Notes: generated by a model not told the origin, from the sequence alone. 64,000 bases of DNA from Pseudoxanthomonas sp. YR558 (GCF_900116385.1 NZ_FPCI01000001.1:248001-312000); one strand, 5' to 3'; counted from the stretch's first letter, positions 8,649 through 18,134 are shown. Numbers and translations: made by a program.

Positions 8649-9881
8649 TTAGCCGACCAGCTTGCCCAGCATCCTCAGACCACCGGTCCATACGCCGATG
8701 GCGGTACCCAGGCTGGTGAGGAAGAAGTTGAGCAGGACGCGCGCGACGCGGTTCTTCCACCAGCCGCGCGTGGTCTGCACGTCGTCGCGCAGCGCCATGA
8801 AGTCTGCGTAGGTCGGCTTGCGCAGCGTCGCTTCGACGAAGGCGCTGACGGTGCCCGAAGCCAGCGCGGGATGCAGTGGCGTCAGCGGCGATGCGATGAA
8901 CGCCGCGAGGATGCTCAGCGGGTGCCCGCCGGCGATCGCACAGCCGAGCGCGCCCAACAGGCCGGTGGCCAGTACCCACTGCACCAGCAGGTCGGAGCCG
9001 ACGTCCACGCCGCCCTGCCAGAAGCCCCAGGCGAAGCCGCCGACCAGGAACGCGCCGATGATCAGTTCCATCCACGGCATGCGTGATTTGGGCTTCACCG
9101 TCTCCAGCGAGCGGCGGAGTTGCGCGGGGTCCTCCGCGTCGTCCTTCAGGTGGCGGACGAGGCCGGGCAGGTGGCCGGCGCCGACCACCGCCAGCACGCG
9201 ATAGGGCGAACCCTGGCCGGTGGGTGCGTTGGCGGCCACCTGGCGTAGCGCGGAGGCCATGTACTGATCGCGCTCGGCGATGATGGTGCTGTACAGCTGC
9301 GGGCTTTCCGTCGCGAACTCGCCGAAGCTCGATTCCAGCATGTCGCCCTGCTTGAGCTTCTCGATCTCGTCGTCGCCCACTTCCTCATCGGCGAACATGC
9401 TGGCGAGGATGCCGGCGCCCACCTTGGTGCGCTGCCACCAGCCCAGCGATTGCAGCGCGCGCTTGAAGGTCAGGCCGACTTCCCGGTCGATCAGGTGTAC
9501 CGGCAGGCCACGCGCCTGCGCGTCCAGCGCGCCGGCCTTCAATTCTTCGCCGGGCTCGACGCCCAGTTGTTCGGCCAGCCGCCGCTGATAGGCGGCCAGC
9601 GCCAGGTTGGCGGCGAACAGGTGCGTCTTGCCTTCGCGGATCACCTTGACCAGGTCCAGTCGCGCGAGCGTATCGGGATCGGTCAGCGACTGCAGGCGGC
9701 CGGCATCCAGCTCGACGGCGACGCTGTCGTAATCGCCGCTGGCCACGGCGGCGCGCACGGCGTCCACGCTGGCGCGGGAGACATGCGCAGTGCCCAGCAG
9801 GGTGAAGCGAACGCCGTCGCGCTCGACAATCTCGTAGGGTTGGCCCTGCAGCGGATCGGAAGCGGTATTCGTATCGGTCAT
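8649..9881 (-). CDS. TraB/PrgY-family membrane protein
   Basis: The 410-aa product begins with a TraB domain containing the G30-T-A-H33 motif, a conserved Glu in AVELDAGR (about residue 58) and the later GAGH motif in VVGAGHLPGL. The family belongs to the Tiki-like metalloprotease-fold superfamily. The C-terminal third (about 275-405) has several hydrophobic segments and is likely membrane-embedded. In enterococci PrgY reduces pheromone activity. The role in proteobacteria is not established. The start is taken at the ATG 4 nt after the upstream acetyltransferase stop codon, not at the longer in-frame Met that lies inside that gene. Confidence 0.82.
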   Translation of the reverse strand: MTDTNTASDPLQGQPYEIVERDGVRFTLLGTAHVSRASVDAVRAAVASGDYDSVAVELDAGRLQSLTDPDTLARLDLVKVIREGKTHLFAANLALAAYQRRLAEQLGVEPGEELKAGALDAQARGLPVHLIDREVGLTFKRALQSLGWWQRTKVGAGILASMFADEEVGDDEIEKLKQGDMLESSFGEFATESPQLYSTIIAERDQYMASALRQVAANAPTGQGSPYRVLAVVGAGHLPGLVRHLKDDAEDPAQLRRSLETVKPKSRMPWMELIIGAFLVGGFAWGFWQGGVDVGSDLLVQWVLATGLLGALGCAIAGGHPLSILAAFIASPLTPLHPALASGTVSAFVEATLRKPTYADFMALRDDVQTTRGWWKNRVARVLLNFFLTSLGTAIGVWTGGLRMLGKLVG

Positions 9882-9885
9882 CGTG

Positions 9886-10416
9886 TCATTCGTCTTGCGG
9901 AGGCGCGTCGGTGCCGGCGCCGAGGGTGCGTTGCATCTGCACGGTGTCCAGCCAGCGACCGTGCTTCCAGGCGATGCCACGGAAGATGCCGATCAGGGTG
10001 AAGCCGAACTTTTCGTGCAAGCGGATGGAAGCGGTGTTGGTGGGTTCGCCGATCACAGCGATCATCTGCCGATAGCCACGGGCTTCGCAGGCGTCGATCA
10101 ACGCTTGCATCAACGCGGCGCCGATGCCGCGACCCTTCAGGCCAGGCACCACGTAAACGGAATTCTCGACGGTCTTGCGGTAGCCGATGCGGGCGCGGTA
10201 GCTGCTGGCATAGGCGTAACCCGCGAACTGCCCATCCAGTTCGGCCACCAGGTAGGGATAGCCGCCATCGAGCACGGCGCGCATGCGCTGCGCCATCTCC
10301 GCTTCATCGGGTACGTCGTACTCGTAGGTATTGACGTGCTCGCGGACTTCCGTGGCGTAGAGATCGGAAATCGCCAGCACGTCGGCCGGCGTGGCGTCAC
10401 GGACGATCAGCGGCAC
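9886..10416 (-). CDS. GNAT N-acetyltransferase (phosphinothricin/methionine-sulfoximine acetyltransferase type)
   Basis: This 176-aa protein has the GNAT fold. The acetyl-CoA loop is visible as VVPGLKGRGIGAALM (about 90-104), and the family features YVEPTNxAS-like and HEKFGF follow. The pattern fits the Pat/Bar subfamily that acetylates phosphinothricin or methionine sulfoximine, but the natural substrate cannot be told. It sits 9 nt after aguB and 4 nt before the TraB-family gene, so the three are probably one transcript. Confidence 0.85.
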   Translation of the reverse strand: MPLIVRDATPADVLAISDLYATEVREHVNTYEYDVPDEAEMAQRMRAVLDGGYPYLVAELDGQFAGYAYASSYRARIGYRKTVENSVYVVPGLKGRGIGAALMQALIDACEARGYRQMIAVIGEPTNTASIRLHEKFGFTLIGIFRGIAWKHGRWLDTVQMQRTLGAGTDAPPQDE

Positions 10417-10425
10417 GCGCGGGCC

Positions 10426-11310
10426 TCAGTCGATGTAGCGCTTGAGGAGGTCGCCGTACGCATCAATGCGGCGATCGCGCAGGAACGGCCAGATGCGACG
10501 CACGTGCTCGCTACGTTGCAGGTCGACGTCGGCCATCAGGATGGTCTCGTCGCCACCGGCTTCGGCGATGAACTCGCCCTGTGGGCCAAGCACATGGCTG
10601 TTGCCCCAGAACTGGATGCCGGAGGCCCCGAGCGGCGAGGCTTCGTGGCCGACGCGATTGCAGCTCAGGACCGGCAAACCGTTGGCGACCGCATGGCCGC
10701 GATGGCTCAGGACCCACGCATCGCGCTGGCGGTTCTTCTCGGCCTGTTCGTCGTCCGGATCCCAGCCGATCGCGGTGGGATACAGCAGCAGGTCCGCGCC
10801 GGCCAGCGCCATCAGGCGCGCGGCTTCCGGATACCACTGGTCCCAGCACACCAGCACGCCCAGGCGGCCGACGGAGGTGTCGATCGGCGTGAAGCCGATG
10901 TCGCCCGGTGTGAAGTAGAACTTCTCGTAGAAACCCGGGTCGTCCGGGATGTGCATCTTGCGGTACTTGCCCGCGATGCTCCCGTCCTTTTCGTAGACCA
11001 CGGCGGTGTTGTGGTACAGCCCCGCGGCACGGCGCTCGAACAGCGACGACACGAGCACCACGCCGTGCTGCTTGGCGAGCTTGCCCAGGCGCTCGGTGCT
11101 CGGGCCGGGGATGGGTTCGGCCAGGTCGAACTCCTGTACCGATTCGTGCTGGCAGAAGTAGGCGCCGTTGTGCAGTTCCTGCAGCAGCACGAGCCGCGCG
11201 CCGCGCTTGGCGGCTTCGGCCACGCGCGCTTCGATCACCGACAGGTTGGCGTCGGCATCGCCGTGGTTCTTTTCCTGGATCAAGGCGACGGGCAGGGTGG
11301 TGCGGTTCAT
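10426..11310 (-). CDS. aguB: N-carbamoylputrescine amidase
   Basis: This 294-aa nitrilase-superfamily enzyme hydrolyses N-carbamoylputrescine to putrescine, CO2 and ammonia. The catalytic triad is visible as E45 (LLQELHN), K118 (KYRKMHIPDDP) and C155 (VCWDQWYPEAAR). The motif around the Cys matches the AguB subfamily. The start is taken at MNRTTLP, where family members begin. A longer in-frame Met lies 51 nt upstream. The gene that makes its substrate, aguA, lies about 2.5 kb upstream on the same strand, separated by a carrier and a reductase gene. Confidence 0.93.
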   Translation of the reverse strand: MNRTTLPVALIQEKNHGDADANLSVIEARVAEAAKRGARLVLLQELHNGAYFCQHESVQEFDLAEPIPGPSTERLGKLAKQHGVVLVSSLFERRAAGLYHNTAVVYEKDGSIAGKYRKMHIPDDPGFYEKFYFTPGDIGFTPIDTSVGRLGVLVCWDQWYPEAARLMALAGADLLLYPTAIGWDPDDEQAEKNRQRDAWVLSHRGHAVANGLPVLSCNRVGHEASPLGASGIQFWGNSHVLGPQGEFIAEAGGDETILMADVDLQRSEHVRRIWPFLRDRRIDAYGDLLKRYID

Positions 11311-11403
11311 CGGGCGCGGTCGGGCAGCGGCGGGGAAGGGGACGCATGGTACCGCGTCCACCCTTCACGCAGGCACACGCGGCGTGAACACGCCGTGCCG
11401 CGC

Positions 11404-12723
11404 TCAGGACGTCGCGGCCCGCTCGCGACGGCGGTGCTGGCGGCCCAGCACGAGGCCGGTCATGGCCCATGCCAGCGCCACCCCGGTGCCGATCAGCATG
11501 GCGGCAGCAGGGTGCTCGGCGAGCACGTCCAGCGCTCGCTTCACCCAGCCGCTCAGTGCATCGCCACCGCGGTACACCACGGTGTCGATGAAGTTCTTGG
11601 CTTTGTATTTCTGCCCCGGCGGCACGATGGTGTAGAGCATCTCGCGGCCCGGGCGGACGAAGGCGTACTCGCCGGCGCGGCGCGCGACCATCACCACCAC
11701 GAACACGCCGAACACCGGCGCGAGCGCAAGCCAGAGGAAGCCTGCCGCCATCACCAGCGGCACCGCCACCAGCAGCACACCCACGCCGAGCCGCTGGGCG
11801 ATGCGGCCGGTGATGAACAACTGGCTGAGGATGGCCAGCGCCTGCACGACGGTATCGATCGTGCCGAAGACGCGGGTCTGCTGCTCCTTGTCGGGGAACA
11901 GCTGCTCCACCAGTTTGGCCTGTTCGAAATAGAGGAAGGTCGTCACCGTCGCCAGCAGCAACACGAACAGCGCAATGCCGGCGAGGTACGGCGACTTGAA
12001 AACTTCGGTGGCACCCGCGAACGGGTTCCCACCCAGCGGCGCACGTCGTTGCTCGGCGGTGCTGACTCCACCGTACGGCAGCGGGTGCGCATCGCGCCAC
12101 TGGTGCAGCCACAGCGCGGTCGCGCCACTCGCGCCCATCAGCAGCGCCGACAGCAGCATCAGCCCCCCATGCCCCAGGCTGCCGACCAGCAGCGTCGTCA
12201 GTAGTGGACCCGCCAAGCCGCCCAGGCTCGCACCGCTGGCGATCAGGGCGAACAGGCGCTTGGCCTCGCTGCTGGCCAGTACATCGGCGAGCACGCTCCA
12301 CGCGAGCGAGATCAGCAGCAGGTTGATCACCGACACCCAGATATAGAAGCCGCGTGCCAGCCACACGTCGTCAGGTCGGACCAGCATGGCCAGTCCGAAC
12401 GCCAGCAGGCTGGCGACGACCGCACCGAACACCCAGGGCAGGATGCGGCGGCGCGACACCTTCGACGCGATCCAGCCGAACACCGGCAGCACGATGAGCG
12501 TGGCCACGAAGGTGCCGGTGAACAACCACTGCAGGTTGTCCACGCCCCCGGTGACGCCCATCGTTTCCCGGATCGGCCGCAACATGAAATAGCCAGCGAA
12601 CAGCAGGAAGAACATCAGTAGACCGGCGCCCACCGCAGGCGCTTCGTGCGGGGCGACGTTGAACAGTCGTGACAGCAGGCGCGTCAGCGCGCTGCGCTGG
12701 GTGAGGTCTGGGGCGTGTGGCAT
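11404..12723 (-). CDS. MFS/NTT-like carrier (ATP/ADP-translocase-type fold)
   Basis: This 439-aa integral membrane protein has about 11-12 hydrophobic segments. The N-terminal part (FMLRPIRETMGVTGG) and a middle motif (RREYAF-like, read as ARRAGEYAFVRPGREMLY) resemble the bacterial NTP/NDP-exchange (Npt/Tlc) relatives that are annotated as MFS transporters in free-living proteobacteria. The substrate is not known and need not be a nucleotide. The gene starts 7 nt after the aldo-keto reductase stop codon, so the two are probably co-transcribed. It is followed by a 93-nt gap to aguB. Confidence 0.75.
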   Translation of the reverse strand: MPHAPDLTQRSALTRLLSRLFNVAPHEAPAVGAGLLMFFLLFAGYFMLRPIRETMGVTGGVDNLQWLFTGTFVATLIVLPVFGWIASKVSRRRILPWVFGAVVASLLAFGLAMLVRPDDVWLARGFYIWVSVINLLLISLAWSVLADVLASSEAKRLFALIASGASLGGLAGPLLTTLLVGSLGHGGLMLLSALLMGASGATALWLHQWRDAHPLPYGGVSTAEQRRAPLGGNPFAGATEVFKSPYLAGIALFVLLLATVTTFLYFEQAKLVEQLFPDKEQQTRVFGTIDTVVQALAILSQLFITGRIAQRLGVGVLLVAVPLVMAAGFLWLALAPVFGVFVVVMVARRAGEYAFVRPGREMLYTIVPPGQKYKAKNFIDTVVYRGGDALSGWVKRALDVLAEHPAAAMLIGTGVALAWAMTGLVLGRQHRRRERAATS

Positions 12724-12730
12724 GGAGGGC

Positions 12731-13678
12731 TCAGGCGAGGGCGGCGATCAGCGCGTCGCGCTGGGCGGAGGTCAGGTCCGGACCGACCCCGGCCTTCAGG
12801 TTGTCGGTCTGTCGGTCCGGTTTTCCCGTCGCCGGAATCACCGCGGTGACCGCAGGATGGCTGAGCGCAAATTTCAGGAACGCCTGCGCCCACGATGTCA
12901 CCCCGGCCTCGGTCAGCACAGGCGGAACCGGCTTGTCCTTCACCTCTGCGAACAGCTTGCCGTCCTCGAACGCGCGGTTGATAAGCACGGCCACGCCCAG
13001 GTCTTGCGCCAGCGGCAGTACGCGCTTCTCGGCACCACGGCTTGCCACCGAATAATTGATCTGCAGGAAGTCGGGCTTCTCGGCTTGTACGACGTCGGCC
13101 AGTTCGTCCTGCGCGCGCTCGACGTAGTGGGTGACGCCCACATACTTCACCTTGCCTTGTGCCTTCAACTCGCGCGCGACGGCCATCTGCGTCTTCAGGT
13201 CGCCCAGGTTGTGGACCTGCAGCAACGCGACCTTGTCGGTCTTCAGGCGGCGCAGGGTGTCCTCGAACTGCGCCATGCCCGCTTCGCGACCGGTCACGCC
13301 GGACAGTTTGGTGGCCAACCAGGCTTTCGTCGTCAGGCCCTGCTCGGCGAGCAAGATGCCCATGACGTCCTCGGCCACGCTATACGTGGGCGCGCTGTCG
13401 ATCAGGGTGGCGCCGGCGGCGAAGAATCGCTTCAGCACTTCGCGCAGTGGATCGAGCTCGACAGAACTTTGACCGACCTCGAAGCTGCCGGATGTACCCA
13501 TGCCGATCACCGGGATCCTTTCGCCGGTCGACGGGATGGCCCGTGTGTTCAACGGGCCCGCGGCGGCGGTCGCGCTCGCGGTCGGCGCTTGTGCCTGGGC
13601 GGCATCGCGGCAAGCCGCCAAGCCGAGGCCGGCGGCCGCGATCGCGGAAGTGGTCAGGAACTTGCGTCGTGTGTACAC
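12731..13678 (-). CDS. Exported aldo/keto reductase with Tat-type/lipoprotein signal, GTG start
   Basis: This 315-aa NAD(P)H-dependent reductase-like protein carries an N-terminal R4-R-K-F-L sequence followed by a hydrophobic stretch ending in L-A-A-C23. This combines a twin-arginine motif with a possible lipobox. The AKR catalytic set is present: Asp and Tyr in IDSAPTY, Lys in ATKLSG and His in LLQVHNLGD. Translation starts with GTG, preceded by a good AAGGAGA ribosome binding site at 7 nt. Proteins of this type are annotated only as general aldo/keto reductases, and the substrate is unknown. Confidence 0.85.
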   Translation of the reverse strand: MYTRRKFLTTSAIAAAGLGLAACRDAAQAQAPTASATAAAGPLNTRAIPSTGERIPVIGMGTSGSFEVGQSSVELDPLREVLKRFFAAGATLIDSAPTYSVAEDVMGILLAEQGLTTKAWLATKLSGVTGREAGMAQFEDTLRRLKTDKVALLQVHNLGDLKTQMAVARELKAQGKVKYVGVTHYVERAQDELADVVQAEKPDFLQINYSVASRGAEKRVLPLAQDLGVAVLINRAFEDGKLFAEVKDKPVPPVLTEAGVTSWAQAFLKFALSHPAVTAVIPATGKPDRQTDNLKAGVGPDLTSAQRDALIAALA

Positions 13679-13800
13679 GGCCGTCTCCTTCGGGGGAAAC
13701 GGTCGTTATCGGGGATCAGCCCAGGCAGGATGTAAACGAAACGTTCAATCTGCGCCCAACTGATGTCACGGTGCCACGAGTCGTGGCGCGAAGGCGATGC

Positions 13801-14832
13801 TCAGCCCAGTAGTCCGGCCGGCAGCTGCATGGTGATGCAGTGCAGGCTGCCGTTCTGCCAGATCAGCGCGCGACAAGGCACCTGCACGATCTCACGGTCC
13901 GGATAGGCCTGCGCCAGCACGGCGGCGGCGGCATCGTCCGCGGCGTCGCCGTAGGCCGGCATCAGCACGGCGCCGTTGATGATCAGGTAGTTCGCATACG
14001 ACGCGGCCAGGCGGCGCCCGTTGTCGATCACCGGCTGGGCCCACGGCAGCGGGAAGGCGCGGTACGGGCGGCCGTCGGCCGTGCGCAACGCGGCGATGTC
14101 CACCGCCATGGCCTGCAGCTCCGCGTAGTGTGCGTCCGAAGCGTCATCGCAGGCCTGGTAAACGATGGCGTCGTCCGGGGCGAAGCGGGCGAGGGTATCG
14201 ATGTGGGCGTCGGTGTCGTCGCCTTCCAGGTAGCCATGATCGAGCCACAGCACGCGCTTCTGCTTCAGCCAGCCGGCCAGCTTTTCCGTCAGTGCTTCGC
14301 GGCTGGCATCGGGGTGGCGCTCGTGGAGGCACTGCCAGGTTGTCAGCAACGTGCCCGCGCCGTCAGTCTCTATGGCGCCACCTTCCAAAGCAAAATCAAC
14401 GCTTTGGACGAAATAGTTATGAAACAGCTGTAAACCGGAAAGTTCGCCCACCAGGCGATCGTCGCGGCTGGCTTCGTACTTGCCGCCCCAGCCGGTGAAA
14501 CGGAAATCCAGCAGCTTGAAACGATGCCCGTCGCCCAGCGTGATCGGGCCCGAGTCGCGTAGCCAGGTGTCGTCGTACTCCGCCGGCACGAAACGCACCT
14601 TGTCCATGTCGACCCGCGCCGAGCGCAGGCGGGCCTCGGCGTAGGTCTGGAGGTCGTCGTCGGCCACGCAGATGACGGCCGGCTGGAACCGCGTGATGGC
14701 AGCGACCAGCGCCACGTAGGTTTCTTCCACGTCCGCCAGGCGATCGGCCCAGTCGGTGTCGGCGTGCGGCCACGCGATCAGGACCGCGGATTGGGGTTCC
14801 CACTCCGCGGGGAAGCGAAAGGCATCGGTCAT
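13801..14832 (-). CDS. aguA: Agmatine deiminase
   Basis: This 343-aa cytosolic enzyme converts agmatine to N-carbamoylputrescine and ammonia, the step before AguB in putrescine synthesis. The family motifs EWEPQSAVLIAWPH near the N-terminus, DDTWLRDSGPI (about residue 90), FTGWGGKY, and the catalytic Cys near the end (GSLHC332IT) are visible. The start is the ATG at 14832, which gives the usual family length. The frame is open further upstream into the next gene. A 122-nt gap separates it from the aldo-keto reductase. Confidence 0.95.
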   Translation of the reverse strand: MTDAFRFPAEWEPQSAVLIAWPHADTDWADRLADVEETYVALVAAITRFQPAVICVADDDLQTYAEARLRSARVDMDKVRFVPAEYDDTWLRDSGPITLGDGHRFKLLDFRFTGWGGKYEASRDDRLVGELSGLQLFHNYFVQSVDFALEGGAIETDGAGTLLTTWQCLHERHPDASREALTEKLAGWLKQKRVLWLDHGYLEGDDTDAHIDTLARFAPDDAIVYQACDDASDAHYAELQAMAVDIAALRTADGRPYRAFPLPWAQPVIDNGRRLAASYANYLIINGAVLMPAYGDAADDAAAAVLAQAYPDREIVQVPCRALIWQNGSLHCITMQLPAGLLG

Positions 14833-14864
14833 GGCATCAATGTCGCGGCCGCGCCGCGCAGGTG

Positions 14865-15191
14865 TCAGCGGATGGGGGGCTTCGGGCCGACTTCTTCGGC
14901 ACTCGCCTTGTTGATCACCACGTCGATGACGCGGCTCTTCTCGAAGTATACGGTGAAACCCGGATACACCCAGCGATGGATCACCGGCCACTGGCGCTTC
15001 TGTCCACCGCGCGGTTCGAGCTTCTGCTGCGGGGCGCCGAAGCGGGCTTCCACGTCGGCTGCGGTTTGGCCGCGGACGGGTGCGGCGGCAGGCGTTTCCT
15101 GCGCGCGCTCGACCAGCAGGGTGTCGGCGAACGCCGGGCCGGACAGGCCGAGCAGGGCGATCAAGGGCAGGGCAAGGACGCGACGGCTCAT
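14865..15191 (-). CDS. Small periplasmic protein, BamE/SmpA-like fold suspected
   Basis: The 108-aa product starts with a clear signal peptide (MSRRVLALPLIALLGLSGPAFA, cleavage after AFA at about residue 22). The mature part has a pattern reminiscent of small outer-membrane BamE-like domains: a QTAADVEARFGAP segment followed by beta-strands and VIDVVIN. There is no lipobox. Such proteins are widespread in xanthomonads as hypothetical proteins. No function is assigned. A candidate -10 (TATAAA) lies 28 nt upstream, and the gene ends 32 nt before aguA. Confidence 0.75.
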   Translation of the reverse strand: MSRRVLALPLIALLGLSGPAFADTLLVERAQETPAAAPVRGQTAADVEARFGAPQQKLEPRGGQKRQWPVIHRWVYPGFTVYFEKSRVIDVVINKASAEEVGPKPPIR

Positions 15192-15218
15192 GGTTGGGTT
15201 CCCCTAGGTGACCCGCCT

Positions 15219-15224
15219 TTTATA
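15219..15224 (-). promoter_or_regulatory. Candidate -10 element of the small periplasmic protein gene
   Basis: The minus strand reads TATAAA, 28 nt upstream of the start at 15191. It lies just downstream of the rpmJ terminator, so it would give the downstream genes their own promoter. The -35 is not clear. Confidence 0.4.
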
Positions 15225-15240
15225 ACAAAAGCCGTAAAAC

Positions 15241-15263
15241 AAAAAACCGCCCGGAGGCGGCTT
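15241..15263 (-). terminator. Intrinsic terminator of rpmJ
   Basis: Read on the minus strand, the stem GCCGCC/GGCGG(T) with a TCCG loop is followed by six T residues. It sits about 50 nt beyond the rpmJ stop codon. Confidence 0.88.
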
Positions 15264-15313
15264 TCTGTGCTTTGCCTGGGGCGCCGTGGAGCGGCCTGGC
15301 AGGCGATCCGTTC

Positions 15314-15439
15314 TTAGCGCTGGCGCGCCTTGAAGCGGGGGTTGGACTTGCAAATCACGAAGACCTTGCCGCGGCGGCGGACCACCTTGCAGTCGCGGTG
15401 ACGGGCCTTCGCCGACTTCAGGGAGGACAGGACCTTCAT
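15314..15439 (-). CDS. rpmJ: 50S ribosomal protein L36, zinc-ligand-poor form
   Basis: This 41-aa basic protein reads [20 protein letters not shown] at its start and ends [15 protein letters not shown]. The core [14 protein letters not shown] is diagnostic for L36. The usual C-x2-C...C...H zinc ribbon is incomplete: the first Cys is replaced and the C-terminal His is missing. This is the zinc-independent (C-) form known as YkgO in E. coli. The gene is monocistronic, with its own promoter and terminator. A GAGG ribosome binding site precedes the ATG by about 9 nt. Confidence 0.95.
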   Translation of the reverse strand: MKVLSSLKSAKARHRDCKVVRRRGKVFVICKSNPRFKARQR

Positions 15440-15485
15440 GAGTTGAAACCTCGGCGTAAATGTATGGGGTGAAGCGAAGCCCGCT

Positions 15486-15515
15486 ATTCTAGCGGCAATT
15501 CCATAGCCGGATCAA
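15486..15515 (-). promoter_or_regulatory. sigma70-type promoter of rpmJ
   Basis: On the minus strand TTGATC (15510-15515) is followed by an 18-nt spacer and TAGAAT (15486-15491). The predicted start gives a leader of about 38 nt to the rpmJ ATG. The -10 is embedded in an inverted repeat (CCGCTA-TTC-TAGCGG, 15481-15495). Confidence 0.6.
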
Positions 15516-15580
15516 GCGGTTGCATGGTGCGGCTCGAAAGGCCGTCGCCGGCACCCATCGGCGCACGGCCGGCGAGCGTC

Positions 15581-15586
15581 CATAAT
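15581..15586 (+). promoter_or_regulatory. Candidate -10 element for cmk
   Basis: CATAAT lies 26 nt upstream of the cmk start, giving a short leader. No convincing -35 is seen. Confidence 0.4.
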
Positions 15587-15612
15587 GGGGTATTCGATCG
15601 CTGGAATCCCGC

Positions 15613-16290
15613 ATGTCCGACCTCGCCCCCGTCCTGACCATCGATGGCCCTTCGGGCGCTGGCAAGGGAACCGTCAGTCGGATCGCCGCCTCGAGGCTGG
15701 GTTGGCACTACCTCGATTCCGGGGCGCTTTACCGCGCGGTCGGCGTGGCCGCCAGCTGGGCGGACCTGGACATTTCCGATCCGGCGGCTCTGGTTCGCTG
15801 CGCCTTCGACACCCGGGTGAGTTTTCGCGAGACCGAGGCGGGATTGCGCGTGATCGTCGACGATCTGGATGCCACCGACGAGCTTCGTCTGGAAACGACC
15901 GGCGCGCTTGCGTCGGCGATCGCGGCCATTCCCGAGGTGCGTGCCGCCCTGAAGGAGCGGCAGCGCGCCTTCCGCCAGGCGCCGGGCCTGGTGGCGGACG
16001 GGCGCGACATGGGGACGGTCATCTTCCCGGATGCGGTCTATAAGGTGTTCCTGACCGCCAGCGCCGAGGAGCGGGCTGAAAGGCGGTATAAGCAGTTGAA
16101 AGACAAAGGGGTTTCAGTCACAATCGACGGTCTGCTACGCGAGATCCTCGCTCGCGACGCCCGTGACGCCCAGCGCACGGTGGCGCCCCTGCGGCCGGCT
16201 GATGATGCCGTCCTCATCGACACCACCGGTCTCGGCATCGACGCCGTCGTCGACCGCGTGCTGGCCCTGGTGCCGGCACGCGCGGGCTAG
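15613..16290 (+). CDS. cmk: Cytidylate kinase
   Basis: This 225-aa enzyme phosphorylates CMP and dCMP with ATP. The P-loop is at residues 12-19 (GPSGAGKG). [11 protein letters not shown] and [12 protein letters not shown] are typical Cmk motifs for nucleotide binding and the NMP-binding domain. The length matches the family (about 225-230 aa). The gene lies upstream of rpsA, the conserved cmk-rpsA-ihfB order of gammaproteobacteria. Confidence 0.96.
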   Translation: MSDLAPVLTIDGPSGAGKGTVSRIAASRLGWHYLDSGALYRAVGVAASWADLDISDPAALVRCAFDTRVSFRETEAGLRVIVDDLDATDELRLETTGALASAIAAIPEVRAALKERQRAFRQAPGLVADGRDMGTVIFPDAVYKVFLTASAEERAERRYKQLKDKGVSVTIDGLLREILARDARDAQRTVAPLRPADDAVLIDTTGLGIDAVVDRVLALVPARAG

Positions 16291-16442
16291 TTCCCGCGTC
16301 GCAGAAGGCCCCGTGCGGAATCCTCCGCGCGGTATTCCAACCACAACACTCACGGCCATACGCATCCCGCGCAGGCCGACAACGGGTGGACCGTTGCGCT
16401 TTTCGTGCGCACCGGTCTGTGTCATCAACTGAGTATTCATCA

Positions 16443-18134
16443 ATGACCGAATCATTTGCCGAACTGTTTGAACAGAGCCAGACCCAACTGGCCAAGCTGA
16501 AGCCGGGCGCGATCGTCACCGGCGTCGTCGTGGAAGTCCGCAACGACGTCGTGGTGATCAACGCCGGCCTGAAGTCCGAAGGCATCGTGCCGATCGAACA
16601 GTTCCGGAACGACGCCGGCGAAATCGACGTGGGCGTGGGCGACGAAGTGAAGGTGGCCCTCGACTCGATCGAGAACGGCTTCGGCGAAACCGTCCTCTCG
16701 CGCGAGAAGGCCAAGCGCGCCATGGTGTGGGACGAGCTGGAGCAGGCGCTGGAGAAGAACGAGACCATCACCGGCCGCATCAGCGGCAAGGTCAAGGGTG
16801 GTTTCACCGTCGACATCAAGGACGTCCGCGCGTTCCTGCCGGGCTCGCTGGTCGACGTGCGCCCCGTGCGCGACCCGGGCTACCTGGAAGGCAAGGAGCT
16901 GGAGTTCAAGCTCATCAAGCTGGATCGCAAGCGCAACAATGTGGTCGTCTCCCGCCGTGCGGTGGTCGAGAGCGAGCATTCGGAAGAGCGCGAGCAGCTG
17001 ATGGACAAGCTGCAGGAAGGCGTGGTGCTGAAGGGTGTGGTCAAAAACCTCACCGACTACGGCGCATTCGTGGACCTGGGTGGCATCGATGGCCTGCTGC
17101 ACATCACCGACATGGCATGGAAGCGCGTGCGTCATCCGTCCGAAGTCGTGGAAGTCGGCCAGGAGCTGGACGTCCGCGTGCTGAAGTACGACCGTGAACG
17201 CAATCGCGTCTCGCTGGGCCTGAAGCAGCTGGGCGAGGATCCGTGGGACAACATCGCCCGCCGTTACCCGGCCAACAGCCGCGTGTTCGGTAAGGTCTCC
17301 AACGTCACCGATTACGGCGCGTTCGTCGAGATCGAGCCGGGCGTCGAAGGCCTGGTGCACGTCTCCGAGATGGACTGGACCAACAAGAACGTCAACCCGT
17401 CCAAGGTCGTGCAGGTCGGCGATGAAGTCGAAGTGATGGTGCTGGACGTCGATGAAGAGCGTCGCCGCATCTCGCTGGGCATGAAGCAGGTTGCCGCCAA
17501 TCCGTGGGAGACCTTCGCTGCCACCCACAAGAAGGGCGACAAGGTGTCCGGTCAGATCAAGTCGATCACCGACTTCGGCATCTTCATTGGCCTGGACGGC
17601 GGTATCGACGGCCTGATCCACCTGTCGGACATCAGCTGGAACACCACCGGCGAAGACGTCGTGCGCAACTTCAAGAAGGGCGACAACCTGGATGCCGTGG
17701 TGCTGGCCGTCGACCCGGAACGCGAGCGCATCAGCCTGGGCGTCAAGCAGCTTGAGCAGGATCCGTTCGGCCAGTACATGGCGTCGCATCCGAAGGGCAC
17801 GAAGGTCGAAGGCACGGTCAAGGAAGTGGACGCCAAGGGCGCCACGATCGAGCTGGCCGATGGCATCGAGGGCTATGTTTCGGCTCGCGACATCAGCTAC
17901 GACCGTGTGGACGACGCCAGCCAGCACCTGAAGGTCGGCGACAAGGTCGAAGCCAAGTTCATCGGCATGGACCGCAAGGGCCGCACGCTGCAGCTGTCGA
18001 TCAAGGCCAAGGACGAAGCCGAGACCGCCGAAGCACTGGCCGAGTACAACAAGACCGCCGCTGAAGCCGCTACCGGTACCACCAGCCTGGGCGCGCTGCT
18101 GCGTGCGCAGCTGGATGGCGGCAAGTCCGAGTAA
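16443..18134 (+). CDS. rpsA: 30S ribosomal protein S1
   Basis: This 563-aa protein helps mRNA bind to the 30S subunit. Six S1/OB-fold repeats are visible at about residues 20-90, 105-172, 190-262, 277-350, 364-437 and 450-522. The central ones contain the typical [17 protein letters not shown] and [18 protein letters not shown] motifs. The start is the ATG at 16443, giving [12 protein letters not shown] as in other S1 proteins. The 152-nt gap after cmk leaves room for a separate promoter. S1 is often autoregulated through its leader, but no structure could be confirmed by eye. Confidence 0.98.
   Translation: MTESFAELFEQSQTQLAKLKPGAIVTGVVVEVRNDVVVINAGLKSEGIVPIEQFRNDAGEIDVGVGDEVKVALDSIENGFGETVLSREKAKRAMVWDELEQALEKNETITGRISGKVKGGFTVDIKDVRAFLPGSLVDVRPVRDPGYLEGKELEFKLIKLDRKRNNVVVSRRAVVESEHSEEREQLMDKLQEGVVLKGVVKNLTDYGAFVDLGGIDGLLHITDMAWKRVRHPSEVVEVGQELDVRVLKYDRERNRVSLGLKQLGEDPWDNIARRYPANSRVFGKVSNVTDYGAFVEIEPGVEGLVHVSEMDWTNKNVNPSKVVQVGDEVEVMVLDVDEERRRISLGMKQVAANPWETFAATHKKGDKVSGQIKSITDFGIFIGLDGGIDGLIHLSDISWNTTGEDVVRNFKKGDNLDAVVLAVDPERERISLGVKQLEQDPFGQYMASHPKGTKVEGTVKEVDAKGATIELADGIEGYVSARDISYDRVDDASQHLKVGDKVEAKFIGMDRKGRTLQLSIKAKDEAETAEALAEYNKTAAEAATGTTSLGALLRAQLDGGKSE

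Noticed and set aside
13679..13800. Possible regulatory RNA between the aldo-keto reductase and aguA
   Set aside because: The gap contains a ribosome binding site for the reductase, but no stable stem or T-run that I could identify.
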